Shown here piece by piece: positions 1 to 10,441 of a stretch of 64,000 bases of DNA. Numbering within the stretch: the first letter of the stretch is position 1; every line of letters starts with the position of its first letter. The DNA is from Cyanoderma ruficeps (Eukaryota > Chordata > Aves > Passeriformes > Timaliidae), in the NCBI GenBank assembly GCA_008694505.1, contig VZDJ01000346.1:8915244-8979243 (forward strand), written 5' to 3'. A program made the position numbers and the translations under genes. Under the pieces are notes generated by a model. It was not told the origin of the DNA, searched no databases, and saw only the letters and a list, made by a program, of their open reading frames with translations.

Positions 1-2262
1 TGCTTGCTTTGTTTTATTTTTTTCATATCCCAGGCACAAGCTACCAAATGACAACTGGAAAAATGTTTACTATTGGTGCTGCCTTACTGCAGCATTTTAT
101 GGGATTGTGCTAGTGTTGATTCAATTGAAGGGAGAGTTTCAGTCCCAAGGTTGACTTAATTGTATTGAACTTCATAGTTGTAGCTGTTTTTTTCAGTAGT
201 GAAGAAACTATGTTAAGTTACTAGAATGACGTGCTACAGTAACACCGAATTTTTCTTTTCAGGAGTCTGCTAGAAATGTGGGATTTTCTATTGACTTTGC
301 CTGTAGGCTGCTTCTATGCTGCACTCATTGGGAGGTCTGTCTCCCACTTTTCATATCACATGGATATTAAACCTTTCATTAAGTATTGCTGACAACAGGT
401 GGTATCTCTTAAGGATGCAGGATTCTTTTACATTGGCATATAAATATCTTATAAAAGATAATGATTGTGGCATATATTTTATATAATATATAATTTTATT
501 ATATCCGTTACCTTTTGCTTCCTTTTTCTAGTTTCCTGCACATCCTGCCACAAGGCATATTCACTGCTCTTACTTGCATGTTACCCCTTTATGCTTGACA
601 TTGGCTTTTCCTTTAACTGCAGATTTATTTCTAAGGTTTATTGCTGACATTTAAAACCTTCAGCTCACATGGACTAGTCTGTATATAGGAGTTCCTCACA
701 GTGTGTGTTCCAGCTCCAAGCCTGGGCTAGGCAGATGATTTATCTTCGTGTATTTGTTGACTGCCATTTTCCCATTGTGCTCATCAGGCTTTGCTTGTGT
801 CACGCCAGGTTGGTGGGTCTTCTGCCATTTGGAATTCAGCTGGTTTTAAAATTTCGTTATATACAGTAAACTCATAACTTATATTTTTTTAATTAATTTC
901 CCATTTATGGTTTTGCTGATGTGTCTTTTGAGGCACATGTTTTTACTGTTTTTGGAAAGTACATTGAATTGTGTGTCAAGCTTTCTGAATGTATTTGAAT
1001 TTATTATTAAATTCAGATTGCTGTATAATTACATTGTATACCACAGAGTAAATGTAGTGTATATTGCTTTAGGAACGATGATTCTTGGTATTATAGAACT
1101 ACTGTAATTCTGTGAAATTTGGTGCTGGGATCTTCCAGTAACCAGGATTTCTGTTTTAAATTTATTTTGTTATTTGTTTCTTTATTTCATATATTAATTT
1201 GTAGTAAAATTGCAAAGCTTATGTGAAAATATAACTGCCTACTACTATGTGCTACACATTTTCAGTGTAGTTGATACCTTTGTATTCCATTAAGCCATTT
1301 GCTTCTGAATTGTACACCTCTGTAATTGTGTTCTGCTGCAATAGATACATTATCTGTGCTGTTAGAAAAAAGCCTCACCAATGTATGATCAGATTTTTAA
1401 TGCAGGTTTAATGAAGACAGTGTTTCATAAGTGGGGGTTTAGTGTGCATGGTTTGATGTATTTGCTAATATTTTTCGGTACTGACATAGTTTTTCACCTA
1501 TTTTGAACCTTAACATTCTCCATGCAAGGTTTTCTTCACAAACGTAAGAAAACTAGAAGTTTGCTTCTAAGAAATAAAGTTGCCGTCTTGTAATCCTAGG
1601 TCCTAGAAAGTGAAATGTAAAGCAAATAAGATATATTGTAAAGCTTAGGAAAATCCTAAGGGCTCACAGTACAGAGGCTGCCAGTGTTGTCAGTTAAAAA
1701 TTTTGCCTTATTTTGCCTAACTCATCCTCTAAAGAATATTCCTGACCATACTTACATGAAAAATGTTTGTCCTGAGCTTTGGGCAGAGCTAGTGTAAAGT
1801 AGATCTGTCTTTATAGAAAGAACTCACTGTCCTAGACCATGGGGGTTTTTTAATTGAGGTTGTGGGGAGTCATGCATTATATTCTTCCCTTTCTTTCAAG
1901 GGTCCTATTGACTTTATTTTTTGCAGAGTGTTAATGTTGTATTCAGAGTGTTGGATTCAGTTACACAAGCAATGTTATGAAAACAAGCATTTTTTTTGAC
2001 AAAAAGTTGTAATAGGCAAAATCAAAATGCAGGTTGCTGCATTTTTTATGTGTGCATATCCCTAACACCAGTAATGCTGGTAAGTTTCTCACTTTGAATA
2101 TGTTATTGAAGTTTATGCTTTAAGTATTATTATTTAATATATATAGTCCAAGCATAACAAAAGTCTGCATTAAAGGTGATTTGTGTGCAAGAAAATTGAA
2201 TATGTATAAGGAGATTCTTGAGCAGTAATTTTGCATTTTTTTCTCTTTTCTATGATGTGCAG
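1..2262 (+). other. VPS13B: VPS13B intron 19 (3' part)
   Basis: AT-rich intronic sequence ending in a pyrimidine tract and ATGTGCAG acceptor at 2262. The 60-66 codon open frames here have no family character. A splice-like CTTTTCAG at about 255-262 is followed by an open frame, but it matches nothing I know in VPS13B. I see no repeat I can name. Confidence 0.8.
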
Positions 2263-2372
2263 GTGCTGTTCTCTTGTCCAGTGTACAAGGATTAGCAATT
2301 AATGTTGATCCAGTCCTGTATACGTGGCTTGTCTACCAACCTCAGAAACGAGTTAGTAGACACATTCAGCAG
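2263..2372 (+). CDS. VPS13B: VPS13B coding exon (human exon 20 equivalent)
   Basis: The exon is 110 bp. It enters in phase 1 (the first two bases complete a Gly codon) and leaves in phase 0 at CAGCAG|GTATGT. It encodes AVLLSSVQGLAINVDPVLYT followed by WLVYQPQKRVSRHIQQ, which aligns closely with the human protein as remembered. The pattern of alternating hydrophobic residues followed by a WLxYQPQKR segment is typical of VPS13 groove-forming beta strands. The upstream exon is outside the window, so the first Gly codon is incomplete here. The borders are supported by ATGTGCAG before and GTATGT after. I am confident of identity and both borders; the exon number is inferred. Confidence 0.93.
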
Positions 2373-3705
2373 GTATGTATTTTTGTAGGAAAAGGGATGG
2401 GGAGAGGGGAAGCTTTCACTTCTGTATGTGCCAGTAGTGCATTTCTCCAAGTATTTGTAGTTTGTTAATGCTTCCTTGTAGTTTGTTGCGTGTACTGTTG
2501 ATCTTATTTTGAATTATTTAAAATGTTACCTTGGCATATTAAAATTTTTATTTCACAACTTTTTTATTTTTAATTAGAAGAACAAAGAAGGGGGGTTTGT
2601 GATCACCTTCTAGGATTGTTATTTTGCAACTAATTTCAACTACTGAGACCGTATAAACCTTGAGTCTGAATAGTACATCATATTTTAAAATTTTGGATGG
2701 TCTATTAAGCAATTGCATAACTGGTTAGAAAGTCAGCACTCTTACTAAACCCCATTTTAATAGGAGATGAACAATACAATTCATAACTTGACAGAAGTGA
2801 ATGCTGTAGCAGATTCTGCATATCGTGTAAAAATACATAGTTGTGTACGATGTGCTTGAAAAAGATAGAAGAAGCTGAGGCTGTGCGTCTGTGTAGTGCA
2901 ATGGTTTCCTTGACATATTCTTAACCCTAATTTTCATGTCACATATTCCTGACCTGAAAAGAACACTGGTTTAGCCTTATACTAAACTTACTTGTAACTG
3001 TTGTTTAGCAGAATTTCCTAGAACTTAGATTTGCTATAATGGATCAAACTGGTGGTTTGTGTCACCAGTGATGGTCTGTCTCACTTAGAAGTGGTCAGTT
3101 ATTAAGTGACAAATGTAAAATTCTTTGAATGTAAGCCTCATAACTGTAGAACACTGTGCACATTACAGAAGTTTCATTCCAGTGGAAGGATAAACATGAC
3201 TTGTAAATGTTTGTTTCTTGTGTCCAAATTACCTTCTTGGGTAGTAATTGTCAAACAATAATTTAAGTCCCATTAAGGTCATTCTGCATCTGAAAAACTT
3301 CACTGTGACAGTGAAGCTTTATTATTGTTTTAATGAATTTACTCAGTTTTTAAATGTATTGAGTTATTCTTCATTCCTGCATCATAACTGGAGCGACACA
3401 ACATTTCCTGGTGTATGTCTTTTGCAAAATGAACCATTTATCTACTTTTTACTGTTACATAGCCTTCCAAAATGTAATCAATCCTGTTTATGCTGCTTAT
3501 TTCAAATGTTTGTACAAGAGTCTGTCTTTAACATCAGGGTATTTAATCAGCTGTTAGTCAGTGCTTTCTCTTTTGATACTGGGTGACTAGATGGGTTAAG
3601 TGACTACATTAGGAAACTTGTTTGTCCCTGGTTTTGATCATCAGTGGCAAAATTTTTAGCCAAATTTTGTTTATTTTGTAACTCGTGTCATTACCTCATA
3701 CAGCC

Positions 3706-3748
3706 TTCAAAATTTTTTCATCATCTATGATGATGAGAAAATTTTGAA
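3706..3748. repeat. 20-bp inverted repeat with 3-nt loop
   Basis: The arm at 3706-3725 and the arm at 3729-3748 are reverse complements at 19 of 20 positions, separated by TAT. The one mismatch would be a G-U pair in RNA, so the transcript could pair along all 20 positions. The flanks do not extend the pairing. It is too short for a normal pre-miRNA and does not look like a MITE with terminal repeats. It could form a cruciform in DNA or a local hairpin in the VPS13B pre-mRNA. Confidence 0.85.
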
Positions 3749-6650
3749 ATTAAAATTACTGTATCACAATTCCAATGTTATTAGCATTTAAAATGTCTTA
3801 GCAATTTGAACTTATTTTAAATATGAGTTTATAAACTCAACTGTCAATGTCATACCATTTTCATCGTTAACATGACTGTGGTAATGGACTGCATGTAATA
3901 ATGCAAATTAAAGTGTCTGTAGCAGTCATGAAGAAACTTTATTTGAAAACTATACCTGTAATAAATTATGCTTAACCACAGACTTTTTTATTTATGTAAT
4001 GCTGTAATTATCCTAGAATAAGGATTCTAGTCAAAGTTAGGCCTTATGTCTTATTTTTTGGAAAAATTCAGCTCGTTACCATAGTCTAACCAAACAAAAA
4101 TGCTGTATAAAGCCTTCTTAATTTTTGAACACTTAACTGCAATAAAGTACAATGCTTTCAAGCAAGAGTTATGATCAAAATGTTATTGATTGATAAAGTT
4201 CTTATCTTCCTCTAACTGTCAGTCTTATACAATTGCAACAGAAAAAAGAAAAGAAAATACATTCTTTAGAAGTTCTTTGTATGATTCAGAGATCTTAAAT
4301 ATTAAGATATTTTAAGGTTTAGTGTCTACTTAGTGCAATGCTTTTGCTCTGTCATTTTGAGTCAGTCAGTTGTGGCTTCTATCTGAAAACACAGAGTTAG
4401 AAAACTTTTCAGTACATTTGGTCCTGTGTACAGATTAAACTCATAATGTTAGCACTTAATAAAATAAGTTAGATGAAAGTATTAATTTATTTCAGTACAA
4501 CTATAGTCATGTAAACTTCAGCCTGCATACAGGATGGGGCTGGATTGTCTGGCTCCCCACCAGGGATGAGACACCTATACATACGAACTTCTTCATTTTT
4601 GTTTGCCTATAACTGTTTTTCTGGGAGTTTAGGTTTAGGTTTATAATGCAAATTTAGTACATGTATTTTATATCTGCTGAAATATTCACCGTGTCTGTTG
4701 TAACTGGTTTTAACTGAAAGCATGACAAGTTAGAAATACAGAACATAATAAGCTGCATTTTTACAAAACTTACAAGATTTCAATGTCTCTTTGGCCACAC
4801 TGACATTTTGTTCAGCTGGAGTAGAGCAGTGACTGACTGCCGTGCTGTGGTGTGGGGGTACATGCAACCCAGTGAGGATCACCCCTCTTCATTTATTACT
4901 ATTGGACTATTGCTAGACAAAGCTCTCTTTGCCTCTTGCTGCCTTATATCTTCTGCTTTCAGAGGCCTCTTGAAACTGCTGATTGAATCAGTTGGTGAAA
5001 ATGAGGGGTTTCTTGGCTGACATCAGTCCATCACATAAGTTTGATTACAGCTAGTCAGTTATCAATCTTTTATCTCAGCAGAACACTTTTCCAATACCTG
5101 AAGTGCCTACCTGAAGCAGTCATAGAATTTCATCTGAATTAGCAAGTTCACCTGCCAGGAAAGAAGGTGGTTTTGTGCACCCCAGGGGTTAAGCAAGTCT
5201 TTTTATTTAGCGGTTAGTTTTAATTAATGCAATTTTATTCATTAATTTTATTTTGATTGGGAACTAAGCCTAATGCCTTGCTTTGTTTGAACTCCTGAAA
5301 CAATGTAGGTGTACTAGTAATCTTAGAAATCAAAACAATTAAATGTAACTCAGTAGTCAAGCAGTGATTGCATTTTCATGTAATTAGAACTTGTTGCAAG
5401 GTAGACAGGGTGGATCCTCCTTGCTGTCACAACTCATTCTGGTGCAGTTCAAACAGTCTTCTAAGTAAACTCAAATATTCTTCTCTGACCTGGATAGTGA
5501 TGACATGGCAGTGATCTTAGATGTTCAATAAACACCATAGCAGAACTGCCATCTGTCTCCACTCCAAAGACTTGTTGATTGTTCTTCCTGCTTGCTGTTT
5601 GCAAGCTACTGCACATGTAAACATCGGTCTGTGCACATGCAGCATCCACTATGTGGGATAACTGGATTTGGTACCTTCTCAAGGACAACAACTCATGTCT
5701 AGGCTCAAGCTTTTGAATTTGGCATTTCACAAGCCACTGATGATGTTTAGGTTCCTATCTTGGAATATTCTTTTGCCTTTGATTTGTTATCAGGGAGGTG
5801 ACTATATAGGCATCCCTTGAATGAAAGTTAATCGTCTGCTCAGTTGTTCAAGTTTTCTGTAAAACTCATTTCTCATGCTCCCAGATTAGCCTTCAGTCAC
5901 ATCAGCCTCACATCTGTGGGAAAATGCAATTCAGAAATAAAATATTTAATTACAAAAAATCCCAAGGAAAATTAAGTATTAACTCACCTATGGCAAATTA
6001 ATCCTCCTCATAGATATTTTAGCTTTAGTTATATGGCATAACTCCACATAAATCAGGAAATACTTGGCCTGTTGTATTTTTGGCAAGCTTTTTTTTAGCT
6101 GTTATTTTTCCGAGTCTTTCTCTGATTTTAGATCTTTATCATTTTCAAAGTCATGTTGACCACATAGTATGAAGTAAAAAAAAAAAATTAAAAACTGGTA
6201 TCTGTTGATCTATTTGCATGCTTAAATGGAATGTATGTGTGTGGGTTTTGTGTACACGTACTTAACATGGTATGTAATGTGTCAGATTATTTGTGCCAAT
6301 AAAAATTAAATTTAGAAATGGATTCCTTTTCTGTAATTTTTAAGCCGCTGCTTAAAAACCTAATTGTAAATAATTACATTTGAAAAGTAGTAACCTTTCT
6401 TATTTTGAATTCTGTGAATTGTTATTATTTTAGTGTTCTGTGTATAATTTCCACAAAACATTATTGCATTGATAAAACTGTCAGTATTCTGGAATAGACT
6501 CTGATTTTGACTTTGCGTCAACAAAACAGTCTCATATAAAGGCTGCTGTAGTTCCAGAACTTTGTTACATGTTCTTTATCTTCTATAACACTACCAATTA
6601 GTAAACATAAGGATTAATCCCAAGTAGGTGTTTTTAAGCTTTACTACATC

Positions 6651-6980
6651 CTATTTTATAGCTGGCTTTTTGGATTCTTGTGATGAAATACTTATGATAA
6701 CACTAGCCTGCAATGTCTCTTTCCCATCAGATTCATCTTCTCCTACAGCTGTGGGGCTCTTGTCATCTGCTGTTTCCCAAGCCACAGTTTCCTCATCAGT
6801 TTGTGGCTAAACCCCAAATCTTGATGATTCTTTTCCATCTAGTTCAACACTGATCTTTCATCTTCTGGATTCTTTTAACCAGAAATCTTTTGCCAAAAAC
6901 CTGACAAGATTGTACTGGGCGTCAGCAGCAGCAACATCGGGCTTGATTTCAGTGAGCAAAGATAAAACAGCTGTTTTCAT
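6651..6980 (-). pseudogene. Suspected decayed coding fragment, parent unknown
   Basis: On the minus strand one frame runs 110 codons from an ATG at 6980 to TAG at 6651, broken by TGA at 6860-6858 and TAG at 6809-6807. Between breaks the residues look protein-like: a hydrophobic to charged stretch (LLTEIKPDVAAADAQYNLV, RFLAKDFWLKES), then an acidic Ser/Thr-rich tail (DEETVAWETADDKSPTAVGE) ending SSQESKKPAIK. Further upstream on the same strand (to about 7450) similar acidic or charged pieces appear in shifted frames. I cannot name a parent. No poly-T tract, which would mark the tail of a minus-strand retrocopy, lies just left of 6651. It may be an old retrocopy, a transposon coding remnant or chance. 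Confidence 0.33.
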
Positions 6981-7476
6981 TGTCCAGATCAGCACTCAAT
7001 ATTTGGTCATAATTTTTTCCAGCTTTATCTGGCTGTGATAGCCTTGATGTTTTTCACTTTTTGACTAGTAGTGTAACTTATTATATTTTGCTGATCCATT
7101 TCTTCAGTGGTTCAGAAATAGATACAGCTTCTTCAGGCAGTATTTCTTTCCTATTGTCTTTTGTGCTGTCCTGTGCTGTCTGCATTCATTCTTCAGAAAT
7201 TCTTGCTTCACTTTGGCAAGTCAATGTTCTTGCAATGAATGTTACATCCAGAATTGCCAAATCATGGCTCAACAGTTGCTATCATGAGAAAGATGCGGAT
7301 GGCTATACCTTATGGAAGTTCTGTCAGATAAGTTGCAAGATTTTGAAAATAAGTGATGTAAAATGTCTGGTGAAAGTTTACAAGATTTCAGATCCTCTCC
7401 CTGTATGCGAGTGGGAAGTATTTTTGTGGTGTAAAGGATATCTTTTCAAAGCTGACTGGGATTTTTGTTGTTGTTA

Positions 7477-7499
7477 TAACATGCCAAGGTGGCATGTTA
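7477..7499. repeat. 10-bp perfect hairpin
   Basis: TAACATGCCA (7477-7486) and TGGCATGTTA (7490-7499) are exact reverse complements around a 3-nt loop. It is a short palindrome in intron 20 with no assigned role. Confidence 0.7.
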
Positions 7500-8909
7500 C
7501 TGCATTACAGAAAAACTTTTTAGTTCTTTTGGAGGTAAAGCTAATGACTGTACATTCAGAGGGAGGGGGAGAGAGATGAGAATTCTGTTTGTCATTGAAA
7601 TTAGCATTTTTCTATTAACTTTGCATACCACTGGATATATAAATTGATTGTTTTCACTGGAGTAGGATTAAATGGTTGATTGTCTTATTTTAATTTACTT
7701 TTATAGTGGAAAATAGTGAAGGCGTTTGGAAGCCGTTCTCCTTCAGTTAAATGATTTTTCTGTTTGTTTTAGGGTTTTGTATGTGTGCATATATTGCACA
7801 CTGCTTGATTCAGTGATCTGTTTTCTATTGGAGAAAATTTACAAGCACATTGCCTGCCTCACACGAATTTGTTTCCCACAGAGATTCCTAATGCAATGTG
7901 TGAGGTTTCTCATTACGCAGTTATATGGATTACATTTTCACTCCAATACGAACAAAATTAAATTACACAAAAATTAAGATGCGTGTAATCCTAATGTCTG
8001 ATCTTTAGAAAAAAACTTTGTCATCTTTAAATGATAACCGTCTGCAAAATCCGTGGTAGAAATATTCTGCTTTTGTCAATTGGGATGCATCTGCAATTTA
8101 CATAGCAGCTGATGTTACAGCAGAATCTTAAGAGCCAACTGTATAGCAACATTGAGGATCAAATTGTTTTTAATAATTTTGTCTTTTCTAGCTTGCATTA
8201 ATAAAAAAGTAACAACAAAGTCAATAGACTGTTCATTTGTTCCAGAATCCATGTGGATTAATACACATCACTCTTTTCTGATCGTAAAATAAGGTTGCTG
8301 TCCTTCAAATTTTGTTTTAAGGCCTAAAGTTCAGCATTTTTGTATATGTCAGCAGTTTCACATTTTGAGCAGTTTCTCATTTATTGATATGCTTGAAAGT
8401 CACAACAGTTTAAAATCAATAGCAGTCAGTTAAATCTTTTCTTTTAAATGTTAGGAAGAAGCACAACCATACAGAAATATCAATACATGCTATATTTTGA
8501 AGTTTAATGACGGTTAATGTGTCTTGGGGTCTTCATATCTGGCTAAAATTTACCAGTTTCCATTAAACATTTAGGTAATTGTTTTAATTTGGTCATCAGC
8601 CAGGTTTATTCCTATGGTTTTTGGTTGGCTAGCAACCATGGTACTCTTAAGTTAGTTTCATTTCACTTTTTTGTTTTCATAGAGCTATTCCTCAGACTAA
8701 CAGGACTGAAATAAAGCATTACAAGAGCAAATCTGAATGTAGCATTTAGTTTCAATATGTGTTCAGAATATCTGTGCTCCAACTGGTGTTTCAAGTTGTC
8801 TTCTATACATTTCCAAATATGTAGTTTAAAACACGTTTCTCATGACAATGCCATAATTCTGTGTTGATTGTGTTTTGAGTTTCAGTGGCTCACAAGGTAC
8901 TTCTTTTTC

Positions 8910-8915
8910 CAGCAG
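8910..8915 (+). promoter_or_regulatory. VPS13B: Tandem NAGNAG splice acceptor of exon 21
   Basis: The acceptor reads TTTTTCCAGCAG, giving two possible AGs three bases apart (8912 and 8915). Using the first includes a Gln codon (CAG, 8913-8915); using the second drops it. Human VPS13B as remembered has the extra Gln at this junction, so the first site is taken as the main one. Such sites commonly yield plus or minus one residue. Confidence 0.75.
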
Positions 8916-9060
8916 TCTGTAGGAGCTGTTCCACTTGGTGTGTCAGTAACTCGAAAGAAAGAGGATGAAGCATCAGTTGGAAGTGCACCTTTGGCAAGGC
9001 AGCAGTCAAACCAAGCCTCTGAGTATGCCAGCAGTCCTGTCAAAACAAAAACAGTAACAG
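8913..9060 (+). CDS. VPS13B: VPS13B coding exon (human exon 21 equivalent)
   Basis: The exon is 148 bp, phase 0 in and phase 1 out (ACAG|GTATAT). It encodes QSVGAVPLGVSVTRKKEDEA, then SVGSAPLARQQSNQASEYAS and SPVKTKTVT. The second half is Ser/Gln/Lys-rich and predicted to be a flexible loop emerging from the lipid-transfer rod. It contains SSPVK (SPVK codons at 9033-9044), a proline-directed, CDK-type [ST]-P-x-[KR] motif; phosphorylation is only inferred. The acceptor is a tandem CAGCAG, so the leading Gln may be optional. The N-terminal part of the exon differs more from human than the flanking exons do, as expected for a loop. Confidence 0.92.
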
Positions 9061-9846
9061 GTATATCACTTAATTGAAACTATCCATTCTGCATTTGCAG
9101 CCTCCCTCACTAGCATGTCGCCACAACTGAACAGCCTGTGAAGAAATGAGTGTAACAAGTATATTCTTCTTTTAACTGTATTTGTCATTTGTTCTGGTTT
9201 ATCAACATCATAAATGATATCATTTGTTTCTTCTTGACGTTAATTCTACCTGCGGCTGCAGAGCACAAAGTTGTATTTCACTTCTGTTATTTAGAATATT
9301 TGGCATTTAAACCCAGCTATTTTCATTAATAGATTCTAAATTAGTTTTTCTTAGTTTATTATCCAGTTTATAAAAAGTAAGCATGTAGTTTGCAGAAATA
9401 GCTTTGTACTTGGATTTTGAAAACTGGTGTCTCAGTCTGGTACCTGCTCAGCATAGTAGCCCTTTTAGTTCTTCAGTGTTTGTTATCCTTTACTTTGAGT
9501 ATTATCTTTTCTGATCACACCAGAATATTCTACTAAAAGAAAATATTATTGTTCAAAATCTAGCAATGCCATGAATGCCAGTTTTGCTTTTTTGGGGGGT
9601 TTTGTGATGGTGCTGATTCTCTCAAGAGATAACATTGACTAAGAATTTTCTTCTTTTTTAATTAGAAGCAGTCTTGTAAGAAAGAGACTATTGAATTTGG
9701 TTCCATTAATTTTCAACTGTTAAAATTGTTGAAAAATGCTACTTTTTTTTTTTTCAAGTGAAGCTACATATACATATCAGAGGGTCTACTGGGTTTATTT
9801 TTAAGAGACAGTATGCCTGACACTACTGCATTGAAGGACAGCCTGT

Positions 9847-10441
9847 TGTCATGGTTTAACCCCAGCCAGCAAAGCAGCCACTCACTTATTTCCCCAGTAA
9901 TAGGATAGTGGAGAGACTTGTAAGGGTAAAAGCTGGAAAACTCATGGGTTTAGATAAAGACAGTTTAATAGGGAAAGCAAAAGACATGCACACAGGCAAA
10001 GCAAAACAAGGAATTAATTCCCTGCTTCCTGTGGGCAGGAAGGTGTTGAGCCATCTCCAGGAGAGCAGGGCCCATCAGGTGTAACAGTGACTTGGGAAGA
10101 CAAACTCCATCACTCCAAATGTTCTCCTCTTCCTGCCTCTCCCAACTTTATGTACTAAGCGTGATGCCACATGGTCTGGAATATCCCTTTGGTCAGTTTG
10201 GGTCACCTGTGCCAGTTCAGGACAAGTGTTGAGTCTCCTCCCAACCTCCCATGCAGGCCCAACTTCCTCACCAGGGTGGCAGTACGAGAAGCAGAAAAGG
10301 CCTTGGCTCTGTGTAAGCCCTGCTCAGCCATAGCAAAAACATCTCTCTATTGTCAACCCTGTGTTCAGCACAAATTCAAAACACAGCCCTGTAGTAGCCA
10401 CTGTGAAGAAAATTAACTCTACCCCAGCCTAAACCAGCACA
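9847..10441 (-). mobile_element. Solo LTR of avian ERVL-like endogenous retrovirus, antisense
   Basis: Read on the + strand it begins TGTCATGGTTTAACCCCAGC and ends near CAGCCTAAACCAGCACA, the two terminal signatures of a very common bird LTR family. The LTR's own sense strand is minus: a TATA-like sequence (complement of CTTTATGTACTA near 10146) and the A/T-rich poly(A) region (complement of the GTTTAATAGG region near 9963) appear in correct order only on that strand. No internal retroviral genes flank it, so it is a solo LTR left by recombination. I could not identify a clear target-site duplication. The exact subfamily name is not certain. Confidence 0.8.

Larger units (their letters stand above)
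2373..8912 (+). other. VPS13B: VPS13B intron 20
   Basis: This 6.5 kb intron holds a strong short hairpin (3706-3748), an A12 tract near 6178 and a suspected minus-strand pseudogene remnant (6651-6980, possibly extending to about 7450). A forward frame of 172 codons at 7061-7579 overlaps that region and looks like chance. Otherwise it is AT-rich sequence with no recognisable exon or transposon. Confidence 0.75.

Noticed and set aside
250..400. Possible extra exon after CTTTTCAG at 255-262
   Set aside because: No similarity to VPS13B sequence upstream of exon 20, and no donor giving the phase 1 that exon 20 needs.
3706..3748. Hairpin as a microRNA precursor
   Set aside because: The stem is only 20 bp with a 3-nt loop, and flanking bases do not extend it. 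Too short for Drosha/Dicer processing.
7061..7579. 172-codon forward open frame
   Set aside because: Cys/Ser/Leu-rich with no domain, starts at a non-ATG codon, and overlaps the suspected minus-strand coding remnant. Best explained as a shadow frame.
10171..10416. 81-codon frame as a gene
   Set aside because: It lies wholly inside the antisense solo LTR.
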